A stretch of 64,000 nt of DNA from Parietichytrium sp. I65-24A. Its lineage: Eukaryota > Sar > Bigyra > Thraustochytrida > Thraustochytriidae. Made by a program: the position numbers and the translations under genes. The notes beneath the pieces are model-generated. The model was not told the DNA's origin and made no database searches. It saw only the letters and a list, made by a program, of their open reading frames with translations. Below are positions 8,598-19,923 of this stretch, one piece after another; the stretch's first letter is position 1, and every line of letters starts with the position of its first letter. Location: assembly GCA_012862575.1 (NCBI GenBank), contig BLSF01000021.1, forward strand, positions 1 through 64,000, given 5' to 3'.

Positions 8598-10721
8598 CTA
8601 CTCCTTTTTCGCGTGACCTGGAAGTGGGGTTGGGTCCAGGTCTTCCAGAGCTGGGCCAAAGAGGAATCCAGAGACCTTACTCTTCCGCGAGGTCCATGCT
8701 GTGGTTTTGAGCCCGTGGCGGAACAGCTGCCACGGTGAGGGCTTGTCGTCTCCAAACCTCCCGCTCATGTGAACCATCTCCAAAATATGCCATGATGTGA
8801 GCCTGTAAATGCGCATGGCGCTGAAATTGACATAAAATTCGAAGAGGAGAAAGAGAACATCTCGAAGCAGAAAGGCGAGCTCTTTGCGAGAGAGAGGCCT
8901 ACTCCATTCCTCGTCTCCGCTCGCAAGGCCAAGGATGGCGACCATCGCCTGGACTGCCGTCGCCGTACGGATCAGCGCCACGATGTAGAACGCATAGACC
9001 TCGTACACAAATTCTGTATAGTGAGGAAAGTGTATTGCAGCCCACCCGATAAGGAATAGCTCGGCGCCGTAGGCACAGCTGAATGAAAATGTGTCAAAGG
9101 ACGGCGTGTATTTTCCAGACAGAATGAGCGTCATGCACATAACATTCAAAACAGCAGCTACCCGTGCGCCCTCCCAGATACGCGAGACAGACGACACATG
9201 TGTCTTGTTCTTGTCCCTGAATCTGTTCCACTTTGTGTTGTGCGCCCAGCGTACGAAGGAGAGAATGGTGTGGCTCCCCGATCCACATTTCTCCATGGCC
9301 GTACCAAGAGGCTCGTAGCGATAGGCGTGATGAAGCCTACCGGCAACGGCAAAACCGTCCGAATTACCACTGGGCACGAGAAGGTCCCCCTCGTTCACCG
9401 GGCCAATCACTTTGACCGGAACCTGTCCCAGAAACCCGCACAATACACCTGCCCGCTCTGCGTCTCCAAAAGGAACCCCGGCTGCCACAGACGGTTTCGT
9501 AGAAACCACCATGATGGGGCCCTGGCCGTTCGTCGAAAGGGTGACTTTCTGCTCAGGGGACCGAAGCTGTACGACATCGCCGGGCTCGATCTTCTCGTCC
9601 GGGTCAAGCTTTGCGAACCACTCTGCGTAGTCGGCGGCCTCCGGCGGGGTGACGAGCTGACCATTGATTCCGCCCTCCACCGTCAGAGAGCCCTGTACAT
9701 GCAAACTTCGAACGGACAAGTCCCCGAGGAACGTAGCCGCGCCATTGACCTTGAGCGCACCGTTGATCACAACGATGCCCTCGTCCTCTTTCCTCTCCCG
9801 AATACACTGAATCATGTTGCTCGTATCAACACTTTTTACAGAATCTGCGTCGTCCGTCATGTCAGCGGCGGACACGGCCGAGTTGTGCGGCGAGTTGACC
9901 GAGTTTCTGCTCTCCTCCTCGGCGTCTTTACTTCCAGCTCTCCTGCGCTTGCGGGACGGGAGATTGGCGGTCCAGAACTGCACGAGACTCGGGGCGTCAT
10001 TCACCACGAACGACCTGCAGTTGCTCTTACTGACCACTTCGTCGGGCCGTTTGCGCCGCAGGAGCGAGTAGCACTTGCCGCTGTAGCCGTGGTCAGTGGC
10101 CGAGCAAGCCTTCCCCGAACGCACTTTGCGGGACATGTTCCGCGCCACCACGCCAACAGTATAGTGATACCGCTCGGACCACCACACCTCGCCGTTGCTG
10201 AACGACTGAAACTTGACGCCGATCAGCGAATCAGGGTCGCCCAGCTGCTTGAGCCGGTCTTCCTCGGTAAGCGAGTTGCTGTGGGCCACCACGAAAAACA
10301 GTTTGGTGTAGATCGAAATCGGCGACGCCTGCGGCCGCACCGGGATGCTTGGTGCAAAACGATTGTTCTCGGCCGCGATCAGCAGATCAAACACCTGCTC
10401 GAACGTCAGTCGCCGCGTCACGCCGGCCTCCACTGTCGCCATCTCCTCTTTCAGTATCGCGCCGCCGTTACCGCCGTCCTCGCCGTTACCAATCCCGTTT
10501 CCGAAGAGCATTTCCTCCAACTCGTCCGCGTCGCTCAGCCCGCCGTGTCCGTCCAGCGCGCACAAGAACCGCAATTCGTCCGCATGCTCGTCCCCGCACA
10601 GCCCTGGCCTGTCCTCCGAAAACGCGTACCTGCCACTGTCCTCGCGCATACCTGTGGGGTCGAAGGTCCCCGCGCAGGAAACGCCATCCGCGACACTCGG
10701 GCTCGGGCCCGCAGTGAACAT
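8598..10721 (-). CDS. Membrane-tethered protein with beta-helix/Peptidase_G2-like autoprotease domain, 707 aa
   Basis: Residues 1-110 are acidic and low-complexity. Residues about 110-245 are a globular region I do not recognise. Residues about 252-262 contain the basic cluster PSRKRRRAGSK, a possible nuclear-localisation signal. Residues about 320-355 show short repeating strands (VVINGALKVNGAA, VRSLHVQGSLTVEGG) like the end of a parallel beta-helix. At about 365 comes ADYAEWF, then IEPGDVV, VVS.KPSVAAG and GQVPVKVIGPVNEGD; this resembles by eye the Peptidase_G2/intramolecular chaperone domains that trim phage tail spikes. Residues about 515-645 hold roughly four hydrophobic segments likely to span a membrane. 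DNA-contacting domain plus autoprotease plus membrane anchor is the plan of animal MYRF. Whether this one is cleaved or nuclear is untested. The ATG at 10721 is the first in frame. Confidence 0.6.
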   Translation of the reverse strand: MFTAGPSPSVADGVSCAGTFDPTGMREDSGRYAFSEDRPGLCGDEHADELRFLCALDGHGGLSDADELEEMLFGNGIGNGEDGGNGGAILKEEMATVEAGVTRRLTFEQVFDLLIAAENNRFAPSIPVRPQASPISIYTKLFFVVAHSNSLTEEDRLKQLGDPDSLIGVKFQSFSNGEVWWSERYHYTVGVVARNMSRKVRSGKACSATDHGYSGKCYSLLRRKRPDEVVSKSNCRSFVVNDAPSLVQFWTANLPSRKRRRAGSKDAEEESRNSVNSPHNSAVSAADMTDDADSVKSVDTSNMIQCIRERKEDEGIVVINGALKVNGAATFLGDLSVRSLHVQGSLTVEGGINGQLVTPPEAADYAEWFAKLDPDEKIEPGDVVQLRSPEQKVTLSTNGQGPIMVVSTKPSVAAGVPFGDAERAGVLCGFLGQVPVKVIGPVNEGDLLVPSGNSDGFAVAGRLHHAYRYEPLGTAMEKCGSGSHTILSFVRWAHNTKWNRFRDKNKTHVSSVSRIWEGARVAAVLNVMCMTLILSGKYTPSFDTFSFSCAYGAELFLIGWAAIHFPHYTEFVYEVYAFYIVALIRTATAVQAMVAILGLASGDEEWSRPLSRKELAFLLRDVLFLLFEFYVNFSAMRIYRLTSWHILEMVHMSGRFGDDKPSPWQLFRHGLKTTAWTSRKSKVSGFLFGPALEDLDPTPLPGHAKKE

Positions 10722-10790
10722 CCCGCACGTCTAATTCACTGCGACGCTGCTGCGAAAGGTCTTTACTCAAACTTGCTGCGGGGCGTTCAG

Positions 10791-10831
10791 GTGTGGGGTG
10801 TGGGGTGTGGGGTGTGGGGGATGGTGGGGGG
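10791..10831. repeat. G-rich tandem repeat gtggggt upstream of the autoprotease-like gene
   Basis: Four to five copies of a seven-base G-rich unit, starting about 70 bases upstream of the minus-strand ATG at 10721. The G-runs lie on the plus strand, the template for that gene, and could form a G-quadruplex. Confidence 0.85.
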
Positions 10832-12619
10832 TGCGCGCTGCCTGTAGGTGTGGGAAGATGGGTGCCGGGCCCTAAACGGTTGCTAGCCTGGACGCTAAAG
10901 TGGGACTGAGGAGTCGGGGTTGTGCAGGGAGAGCGTAAGCAGGTGCTAGCGTATATTAGCGCATAAAGTGGACAACGAACACTGAATTCTTCCTTCTTAC
11001 GAGACATTTCTCTTTCACAGCTTTCACAGTCAAGATCTCTCCACACAAGACGCTCTTCTTCTTCTCCCTTCTCCTTACCATTCGCATATACTCATGGTTA
11101 ACAGTCAAGCAAACTTTATTTTGGGAAGCTCTAAAGTCCACCTCCCTTTTTCTAACCCATCGTAAGAATAGTCAGTCCCTCAAATGCCTTTGTCACCTTT
11201 GCATTTGCATGTGCATTTGCATTTGGATTAGCAATTACAATTTACCACTTTGCTCCAGCGCTCAGGCGTTCTGTTCTCTGTTCTGTGTTCTGTGTTCTGT
11301 GTTCTGTCAGACAGGCAGTGTTTCAGTGTTGCGTTGTTGGCACGAGCTCCCAGTGCAATTCGCCCTCATTCATTTCTTGACCTTGCCAACTTGCCTGGCG
11401 AGTTCAGACTCACTCGATCACCCCTACTATTTCTGATAAATAGCTGCTACAACTACATCAGTGAGTCATTAGTTCAGGTTGGTCGCCTTTTCTGAATTCT
11501 GGAACCCAATGTGCCATGAACTGACCTGCGAGTTCTAACAGTACACAGTTTGTGCTGTAAGATTTATCGAGCTCCCTCCACACCCCAAATTTCGAAGAGC
11601 ATCGCAAACAAAAACGGTAATAAAAATGGACACGAAGAAAACATTGCCCCTCACAGGCGCAGAGCGGAAAAAAAAAATGTGACGGCTATAGCACAGCATA
11701 GAAACATGGCCTACGACCTCCACACCTGGTTTGTGGGAGGTCTCTATGGTTACTGATAATACTCATATGTTAGTGATTTTGGTACGACGAGTACGACGCG
11801 TGAGAGAGTGTAGAAACGAGAGTTTGGGTTCCATAGTTCTTTTTCCGGTTCTCGGGTGGAGAACCCATTCCGCCTTGCCAACAGGATGCACCGCATGCAC
11901 TGCGCCGCTAATGACTCGCACTCCCTCTTTCCTTCCTGCTGCTGCTGCCGCACCGTGACGCTCTGCTACACAACGCTCATCGCCTGCGGCCCTTCCCGAC
12001 CCTATCGCGGAACGCATTCTTGCCCGCCTACGAACAAAGAAGGGCCACCTTTTTACAAACAATTCAAAATTCAAAAAGCTTTCGGCCACTTTTTCAGCCC
12101 CGCGTTGATAGCAGTTATATACCGAATTTAATAACCCTTGGGTCACAGCGTCACAGAGTTACAGACACAAACAAGTGTAGTGCGTACACCAGCACATGGT
12201 ACGCGCGTACGCATTGCACGCACACCGGTAGAAACACATAGAACATACGGTAGCGAACAAGGAAGGCAGCCCTTTTGCAACGTACGCACCCACATACAGA
12301 TCATACAAATCATACAAATATCATACAAATAGAGCGGGGGAGAGTGGGGAGAGTGAGGATAAGTAGTTTCCCGCTCCGGGAGTGGGTGAGATAATCGAGA
12401 TAATAAGCGAAGAAGAAGAAGAAGAAGAAGAAATAGCAAGCAGCGAAGCAGCCATCTATCTCTAGCGCTCCTCTTCTCTGCGTCTGGTGTTGAAAAATCT
12501 TTTTGTTGATTTGCTGTTGACTCACTGCCATCTCTCCCGGTCTTCGGTCTTGACTGCGTAGTGGAACCCAAGAGCACTCCGATAAGAGCAGCTGCGGATC
12601 ATCATCAGAATTCAGGAAA
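10832..12619. other. Intergenic region with tandem words
   Basis: About 1.8 kb between two divergent genes. It contains repeated gcatttgcat words at about 11199-11226, repeated gttctgt words at about 11268-11308, and a (GAA)n run just before the WD-repeat gene. No coding region or RNA gene was recognised. Confidence 0.5.
12409..12432. repeat. (GAA)n microsatellite
   Basis: Eight GAA units about 190 bases upstream of the WDR76/CMR1 start codon. Confidence 0.9.
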
Positions 12620-14116
12620 ATGAGCGACTACGAGGCGCAGCGATTGGCTCGCATCCGCGCTAATGCAGAGTTCCTGGAACAGCTCGGCGTGCAGGAAGAT
12701 GTGTCGCGGCAGAAGCGCGAACACGCGCTGGCGAACAAGGCGAACAAGGCGAGCACGTCTCATGCGGCGCCCAAGCGTCGGAAGAGGGTCACGGCACAGG
12801 AGCCACAGCCCCGACGCAAATCCTCTCGGCTGCAAGGCGTGGATGCGGAGGACCTGTATATTCTGTCGGCGTCCCGGGGCAAGGTTCTGGTGGGCGGCAG
12901 GCCGCCCACGATGATGGGCAGCGGGGAAACCCCTGTTACGATGCACGAGCTGGGAAAAGAAGTGCGGCGCGAACGAACCAAGCTGGAGGACCAAGTGCTT
13001 GACCTGGGTTTGGAGGAGGAGGACATGCAGCGGTCAGGAAAGGAGTTTTTCGAGTCGCTCATGAAGAAGAATGGTGCGGTGAACGGCACAGTGGCACAGA
13101 CAAAGTCAGAGTCTTCCCTGGAGTACTCGGAAAAGCTCTCCGCGCTCTCGTGTGAGGTTGCCATTAAGATCACGCCTTCGAGGATATACTCTGTTGGGTT
13201 CCATCCGACTCTGCCACTGGTTTGCTCCGGAGACAAGGAAGGCAATATTGGCCTGTTCCAGCTTGACAAAGATCCTGCGCTGACTGATTCGATCCAGTCC
13301 TACAGGCCACACATGAGCACAGTAAATGTCGTCGAGCTCTCCGAAAACAGCTTGTTGTCATACTCTTACGACGGAACAATACGCTCGATGGACATGAATC
13401 GGCCGGACTTGTTCGACCTAGTCTATAACCACCAAGAAACAGAGGAGGGCGTGTGGCTGCAGCACGGCCTTCAAAATAGCGATCGCTCCGCGCTTTATAT
13501 CGCGCTATCTGACGGCCAAGCCGTCAAGGTCGACAGAAAGAGCAAAACTGCGGCCTGGCGATTCACGCCGCACGACAAGAAGGTTCAAACCGTAAGCCTT
13601 ACCCCCGATGAACACTACTTGGCTACTGCGAGTCTAGACCGCTCCATCAAAATTTGGGACCTTCGTAAGATGCCTTCAAAGTCCGCGGAACCAGGCTCCG
13701 GAGCGCTTTCGACTTTTAACACCACACACAGCGTCAGCGGCTGCTTTTTCAATCCGACGGGGGACAGAGCAGTGGCGGTGACTATGGCCAATAAGTTGCA
13801 CCTCTTTAGCAAACCACAGGATTGCTCCGGTGATCTGGAGCCAGCTCACTCAGTATCTCATGACAATCGAACCGGGCGCTACCTTGCAGTGTTTCACGCT
13901 GCTTGGAACCCGAAGTACCCTTCGTCGTTTATAATAGGTTCGATGGCGCAGCCACGGCGAGTGGAGGTGTACGACTCTGCTGGCGCCAAAATCAAGCTGG
14001 CTATGAACCTCTCGGGAGATTTAGTAGGCTCAGTGCAGAGTCGAAACGCCTTTCACCCTACTTTAGACTACATTGCGTGTGGCAATGCTAGCGGCAAACT
14101 GCACATCTTCAGTTAA
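12620..14116 (+). CDS. CMR1: WDR76/CMR1-type WD-repeat DNA-damage-binding protein, 498 aa
   Basis: The N-terminus MSDYEAQRLARIRANAEFL followed by a basic linker and RRKSSRLQG is the hallmark order of WDR76/CMR1 proteins (E.xR..nI..N..fL, then RRSSRLQ). From about residue 180 onward WD repeats are visible: IYSVGFHPTLPLVCSGDKEG, VNVVELSENSLLSYSYDGTI, VQTVSLTPDEHYLATASLDR, CFFNPTGDRAVAV and a last blade ending NASGKLHIFS. Yeast Cmr1 and human WDR76 bind chromatin and act in DNA-damage and replication-stress responses. Length agrees with the family. The ATG at 12620 has a good A-rich context. It converges on the Roco-protease gene, whose second exon ends about 240 bases away. Confidence 0.85.
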   Translation: MSDYEAQRLARIRANAEFLEQLGVQEDVSRQKREHALANKANKASTSHAAPKRRKRVTAQEPQPRRKSSRLQGVDAEDLYILSASRGKVLVGGRPPTMMGSGETPVTMHELGKEVRRERTKLEDQVLDLGLEEEDMQRSGKEFFESLMKKNGAVNGTVAQTKSESSLEYSEKLSALSCEVAIKITPSRIYSVGFHPTLPLVCSGDKEGNIGLFQLDKDPALTDSIQSYRPHMSTVNVVELSENSLLSYSYDGTIRSMDMNRPDLFDLVYNHQETEEGVWLQHGLQNSDRSALYIALSDGQAVKVDRKSKTAAWRFTPHDKKVQTVSLTPDEHYLATASLDRSIKIWDLRKMPSKSAEPGSGALSTFNTTHSVSGCFFNPTGDRAVAVTMANKLHLFSKPQDCSGDLEPAHSVSHDNRTGRYLAVFHAAWNPKYPSSFIIGSMAQPRRVEVYDSAGAKIKLAMNLSGDLVGSVQSRNAFHPTLDYIACGNASGKLHIFS

Positions 14117-14358
14117 ACTTTTACAACAATGACTGCTTTCACGCGGAATTGACAATTTTATAGAAGAAAAACTCGAAAAATAATTTTGCAAGTTTTGATA
14201 TCCCAGGTCTATCTCTCTGAGAAGCAACTGAAAAGACAGGTAAACAAACATTCTTTATCCGACCACGTGTCAAAGTTTTCAAAAACTCCATGCACTTCAC
14301 GTCCATTAGAGCACACGAGGGAGGGTTGCAAGCAAATGCAACGCCTTGTCGCCCCTGC

Positions 14359-17300
14359 TCAATTTGCGTGGGGCCGGATCGATTGCAAAATTGGAACTAG
14401 CTTTGAACTCGAAAGATGCACGCCAAGATCACCTGGAACGGCCTTGGACATAATTCCGACCACTTCGCCCCTCGAGTTTATCAGAGGTCCTCCCGAGCTA
14501 CCGCTATGATTATACGGGGTGGCGTGAATTGCATCCCTGTTATTCGCAAACCCAACGACAAAACCATTATCTACACAAATATCCAGCAGGCGTTAGCAAT
14601 AAAAAATTCAAAAAGAAAAAAAGACAGAATCGCAAGGCCCCGCCTTGTAGAAGCTTTTTGACTTACCCATGCAAATTGTTTCGCCGCGGCCAAGAGGAAA
14701 GCCAAGCAAACTGACAGGATTGCCGATATGCACAAGATCGGAATCTCCAACTCGGGCTTCCGTGGGCAGAGGAAGATCTGCTGGGCCCTCACGAACGAGC
14801 TGGGTGTTTCCAAAGAGCGATGAGAGCTCTTTGTCCCCTCGGGGATGCTCGGAGATTCGGTGTGTCACGCGAAGGACGAGAACATCCAAAAACTCTTCCA
14901 TCTGGTCCCCAGCCACCAAAATTTCGGCCTCGTAGCGCCACGGGGGAATCCTGTCCTCAACTTCAAAGCATCCTATGATCAAGCGATGTGGAGCTCGCGG
15001 CCCGAAAAAGAATTTGCGTTGCTTCTCCACAGGCTTGTAGATAAGATGACAGGCGGTAACGATGATGCCTTTATCCTTATCTGTAACGAATGCAGTCCCC
15101 TGCTCCATGAACCGCTTCGTCACCTCGCAAAAGATAGCAATTCGGCAGATGCAGCGGGCGTCGAAGATCATACCAGACCATAACCTCAGCTCGAAAGGCC
15201 GCAAATGTTGATCAGAATGATCAGCGTCCAGTCCTCCGCTAGAGGTCCGTCGGGGTAGAATGCTCGTGGACTCTTGCAAGCCGGACGGAAGGCGCTCCGG
15301 CGAAGTACTTGGGGCCTGCAACTTGTGGGGGTCGTGAACTTGCACAGGCGTTCTTGGAGGCGTCAAATTACTGCTTGCTCTGTTCACCAACTCATGAGGT
15401 TGCACTCCAAGGCGACTCAGAAACTCTGTTTTAGAGGCAGGTGGAGGTAGCAACCACATGAGAGGACAGTCGTGGTCGCTTATTGAGCTTCTTCGCACTT
15501 CGCACATAATAGAAGTCATTTGGCTTCGGTTCACCACATAGTTGGTGTTGTACATCCCAGAACTTGCGACGGAGTTTACCGACACCTGCCTGATCAGACT
15601 CATTTGGTCAGGATTTCCAGGAAAATTCAATAACTGGCTAAAATGGTTCTCCCAATCTTGCATCAGATCGTCCTGTTGGTAGTAGGCAAAGTTGTCCACG
15701 TCCATGAGCTGAAAAGCGTGCGCATGCCCGAGAGGTTCGTCCGGCTTGAGCCGGGATAGACAGACTGGGCAGCGAACCATGTATACCCAAGTAACACCCA
15801 TGTACTCGTCGATCAAAATGGTTTCGATCACGTCCTTCAGTTTCGTCAGTTGCTCCCACATTTCAAAAAGGGATACTTGGTGGCCCCTAGCGCAAACGTC
15901 CAACACAGCGCGCTCACGATCGTACTGCTCATCGTCCCCGTCGTCAGAACTGTCTGCTTCACGCCCCATTTCGCCTGCAAACGTCTTCTCTTGATGAAGA
16001 TACAGCAAGAGCTTGATTTGTTTACGATCTGCAAGGCGAATGCGAATAATTGAACCGTCGTTCCACGTCCTCGTCTCTGTAGTCTCAGGGTTGAACATTT
16101 CTGAGATCCGTGTTAAAATCTTGGCAATCATGCCCGGTGGACGAAAGCGCGTGAAAACGAACGTCCGCCCAATTTCGATCTCGCCAAGATCCTCCGAGCA
16201 CGATAGTCTTGGCCAACGCTGGTCCAAGTCGATTGACTTTGTGATCAGGCACGGAACCAGCCAGCGCCGAGAGCGGTTGCTGGATGACCGCAGGGGGCTG
16301 CAAACATCGAACTGCTCCAGAACGTTAAACAAGCTATCATAGACGTCCCTGTTGCGGACGTGCGGAAGACCTCTCCTGTCCCTGAAAAATAGCTCTGGCC
16401 AAATATACTCTACCAAGGTCTCGTGCAAGATGCCCTTTTCGGTCAAGTTGACAATGTCTCGGGCAATAATGGACTCTTTGTTAAGGATTGCGCCTTTGCT
16501 GCGCATCCTCTGGGAGTGCGACGTGGAAGAGAGCCTCTTGGCAATGTTGTGGTCCACAACTCGTTTGATGCAGTCCACGATCCACTTGGAGTCAAGGAAG
16601 AGCATACTGCTTGTCCCGCGGTTGTGCACAATTTCGCCAATATCATTGAGGAAGTTCACACTCTGGTGCATGTCCTCAGGCGTCACGGAGAGCCCTCTTT
16701 CGCTTGCAAGGAGCTCCACTTTCGTTTGGAGCTCGTTCCAACTGCAAACCGGCTTGTCCTCGCGCTCTTTGCGGAGTTGGCATATGGCGTCCTCGACGGT
16801 TGCCCAAGTCATGGGGATGCAAGCGAGGCTGCTCACGTGAGGAAACAGAGTATCGTTCGTAACCAGGTCTCGGAGAGCCAGGCGGAGAGCGGGAAAGCCA
16901 TCCAAAGTCACTGCAGAGACGAGAATGACATCGTCCATTACCTGGGGTCTCTGTCGAAGTAGGACCTGGGGCCGCATGTCGTGATATTCGCTGTCATTAA
17001 TCTCTGGAGAAAATTCATCTTCGCCGTCGCCAGCTCCGTTAAGAGACGGCCCAGTAATACTGCTGGCGGCGTACCCCGTCGTCCAGATTCCTCGCTTTGA
17101 GTACGCAGAAGTAACACTCACGGTAGAAGCAAAATCCCCCCCGCCCCCTGCGCCGCCGCGCGCTTCTTCCTCTTCCTCGTAAATTACAGCCTGAAGGTCA
17201 TTCTTTTGCCACGTTTCTTGTTGCATCACCCTCTTCTTTAACAAGCTGATTCGCTCCTGCGCCTGCTCTGGCGTGACGGTGTCGCACTTGGATGCGATGA

Positions 17301-19923
17301 TCTGGATGACGGCGCCAGGAACTCGAGCTTGCACGGAATAGATCCAAAAGCAAACCTCGGAATCTATCTCGGCTACGCTGCACTTGTTAATATCCCAGAC
17401 AATCAAGTACAAAGTCCTTCGCGACAAAAATAGCTGATGCGATCTGTAGTAGACGGACTGCCCTGCAAAATCCCACAACGTGAGCTTATAATTCCCGCCA
17501 GACACATCACCAGGTGCAGAATCACAAGATTGGAACTCTCCGTCTGAGAGCACAGAGCAATTGTAGATGTCAACACCAAATGTCCGGGCCTCCTCCGCCA
17601 TAGTTTCACTCTTCCCGTTAACTAAACTTCGAATCATAGAAGTCTTCCCCGCTTCTTCATGTCCAAGAACAACGACCTTGAATTGATGATTTGATCCGTG
17701 CTGAACGGCTCCGACTTGCTCTTGAGGCTCCTGAACACTAACAATTTTGTCTACCGCGCTTGCTCGAGGAATTGCAAGAGCTGGAGATGGATCTGATCGC
17801 AACTTAGAAACTGGATCTCTGTCAGAAGCTTTCGCGCGACTAAGCCCCGAACTTGTGGTCAAGGGAACGCTTGATATTCCAGAGCTCGATAAAGTACGGA
17901 TGGAGAACGCAGGGCTGAAATGAGAGTGATAACCTTGCCCGCCATGAACCGGCAACGCCAACAGTGTCGGCAACTCTTCTGGGGCACCGAGGCCATGGAT
18001 CATCTCACGAGAACCTACGTCCTTCGGAGCTGCTTCGTCTTGTTGTTGAGATATGTCCTGCTTCTCTTGCTCTTCTTCGTCCTTCTCAATTTCCTCCAAA
18101 TCGGTCTCTTCCACGCTGAACACGCCCAGCATCGATGGCTGGTGAGATACAGGGGCGACATCGATGGTTTCAGCAGCATTTGATTGTCCACTTGACGGCC
18201 GTGGGTCTTGCGGGGAAACCTGCTGCTGCCCAACGTTGAGAAGTCGCGCACCGTCATTGGTAAGACTCCAAAAAAACCTTCGCACAGATTCAGGGCCACT
18301 GAGAGCCACACTCAACGGGGGAAGCTGCAGAGGATTACCATTTGCGCGCAAGACCTTGAGTCGGTCCATGAATTTGAAACAAGTTGGCAGAGCCGTGATC
18401 CCATTCGTGTGTATTGAAAGTTGCTCCAGCTTTAAAATTGCCTCAAAGAAGCGGGAGTCCAGAAGTCCACTCAGATTATTCATCCCGAGGTCCAGATTTT
18501 TTAACGACTTTCCCAATGTGCCGCACAAAGTCGTGATGAATTCCCTTGAGACCTCCTCTGAATCACTTGGGATTAGCTCCTTGATGTGGTTGTCTCTCAG
18601 ATCGAGTGTTTCGATCCGAGGGGCAGTGATAAGTTGTCTTGGGAATGCGCGCAGATTGTTGTGGCTAGCTGATAATACACTGAGGCTGAATAATTCGCTA
18701 AAGTCAGGGAAGGACATCTCCGTGAGGCGGTTATAGTCCAGTATGAGATGTGCGAGGTTGTGCAAATTCGAAAGGTGTCGAGGGAGTCGACGCAATTTGT
18801 TTCTACTGAGGTCCAAGATAACGAGCCGGGAGAGAAAATTTGGCTCGCGGACAACCCGCCGCAAACCATGTATAGTATAAAAGCCACCTCCTCGAAAGCT
18901 CAGTTCCACAGAGGTTTCCGTGCCCCACTTTTGAACAATCTTTTTGCACTTGCCTTTGAGTGAGCGAAGGAGTTTCGAGTCCTTCACCCTGCGATGGTGG
19001 TGATGCCGAATGTTGCCATGCTCATCCAGTTCCGACATGCAGCCGACTTCTTCCGAGCCTACGCTCACAAGATCGTTTTGCTTACCTTCTAGCCCCAAAT
19101 GCTCTTGGCGCCCATCCTCATCAAAAGAACCCGACTGCTTGCGAGCTGAGGGGCTCAGAGATGAACTTATCCTGGTTGAGTTTTTGAGGAAATGGTTTTT
19201 GGTTGTCTGTGTAATTGCAGACTCCTCCACGGAGTCTACAAAGTGGTGAAAAACATCTAGGTTATCAGAGGAAACCGAGTCATCCAGCTCCGTGGAAGCA
19301 AGGTTTCTCAGTTGGCTTGTCCCGGTGCTATCCCCATAATGATCGTGTTCATCGTCAGATTGCGAACTAGAATCTGATTCTTCTGACGAAAATGACTCTG
19401 AAGAAAGTGAGCTCCCGCTCGAAAATCTCCGCAAGCGCGGCTCAATATGTGCTTCCAAGTCCTCGTCCCCGTCGTCGACTACGCCATCCGAGCCATCGTC
19501 AACAGACTCATCAAACTCTGTTGACTCTAGCACCCTCATGCCAGGCCGGTAGGGCGGTGGCCAGCCAATGGATCCTGGACTGGAGCTCAAAATGGGGGCG
19601 GCGTTGTAGCTCTTCGACCCCGACTTCTTCTGCTCGTACCGTTTGCTCCTCGTGGTCCACCTTCTTCGGGAGCGACTGTTGTAATTTGTGGAGGCACTTG
19701 TCACCGCGGTCCTAGCGCTCGCTGAGCTCATTAAAGTGTCTGCTGATGCGTTTGTCGCCGCCGATGGCGACGGCCTCCTCCGAGTAGGTTTTGGCGTTGC
19801 CCTTCTCTTCCCATTCCTGCTCATCCTGCGGTTCATCAGGTCATCTTCGATTTCCAGCGCGTTCTCCACCAGCTCGTTCATGCCCTTGTTCTGCTTGCCG
19901 CCGCCCACGATCCTGTCCTCCAT
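14359..19923 (-). CDS. LRR-Roc-COR (Roco) GTPase fused to a trypsin-like serine protease, 2 exons, 1822 aa
   Basis: Join of exon 1 (19923 down to 14667) and exon 2 (14570 down to 14359). Residues 1-330 are low-complexity, Ser/Asp-rich. Leucine-rich repeats lie at about 355-530. The Roc GTPase domain (about 750-905) has P-loop GHEEAGKTS, switch-II DFAGQ and SKCD for guanine recognition. A COR-like region follows to about 1310. The C-terminus (about 1605-1822) is a chymotrypsin-fold protease: His in IVTACHLIY, Asp in FLDVLVLRV, and Ser in SGSSGGPLIN, which lies entirely in exon 2. All three catalytic residues are therefore present once the intron is removed. Roco proteins act in signalling and often carry a kinase; none is seen here. 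The frame opens at a GTG (19935), but the first ATG is 19923. Without splicing the frame would end 59 bases into the intron and lose the catalytic serine. Confidence 0.85.
14571..14666 (-). other. Spliceosomal intron, 96 nt, in the Roco-protease gene
   Basis: On the minus strand the donor is G|GTAAGT and the acceptor is TTTGTGTAG|ATAATGG. A TGCTAAC branch-point-like box lies about 20 bases before the acceptor, close to the fungal/algal TACTAAC consensus. Removal joins phase 1 to give an Asp codon and continues the protease fold through its catalytic serine to a stop at 14359. It is the only intron I can support in the window. Confidence 0.85.

Noticed and set aside
9198-10847. 549-codon open frame on the plus strand, opposite the autoprotease-like gene
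   Set aside because: The minus-strand frame has the domain motifs and membrane segments; the plus frame is Arg/His-rich with no family signature, as expected from a GC-biased antisense shadow.
14608-14666. Unspliced end of the Roco-protease frame
   Set aside because: This read-through ends without the catalytic serine, and a consensus donor precedes it. The spliced form restores the motif, so the read-through tail was not used.
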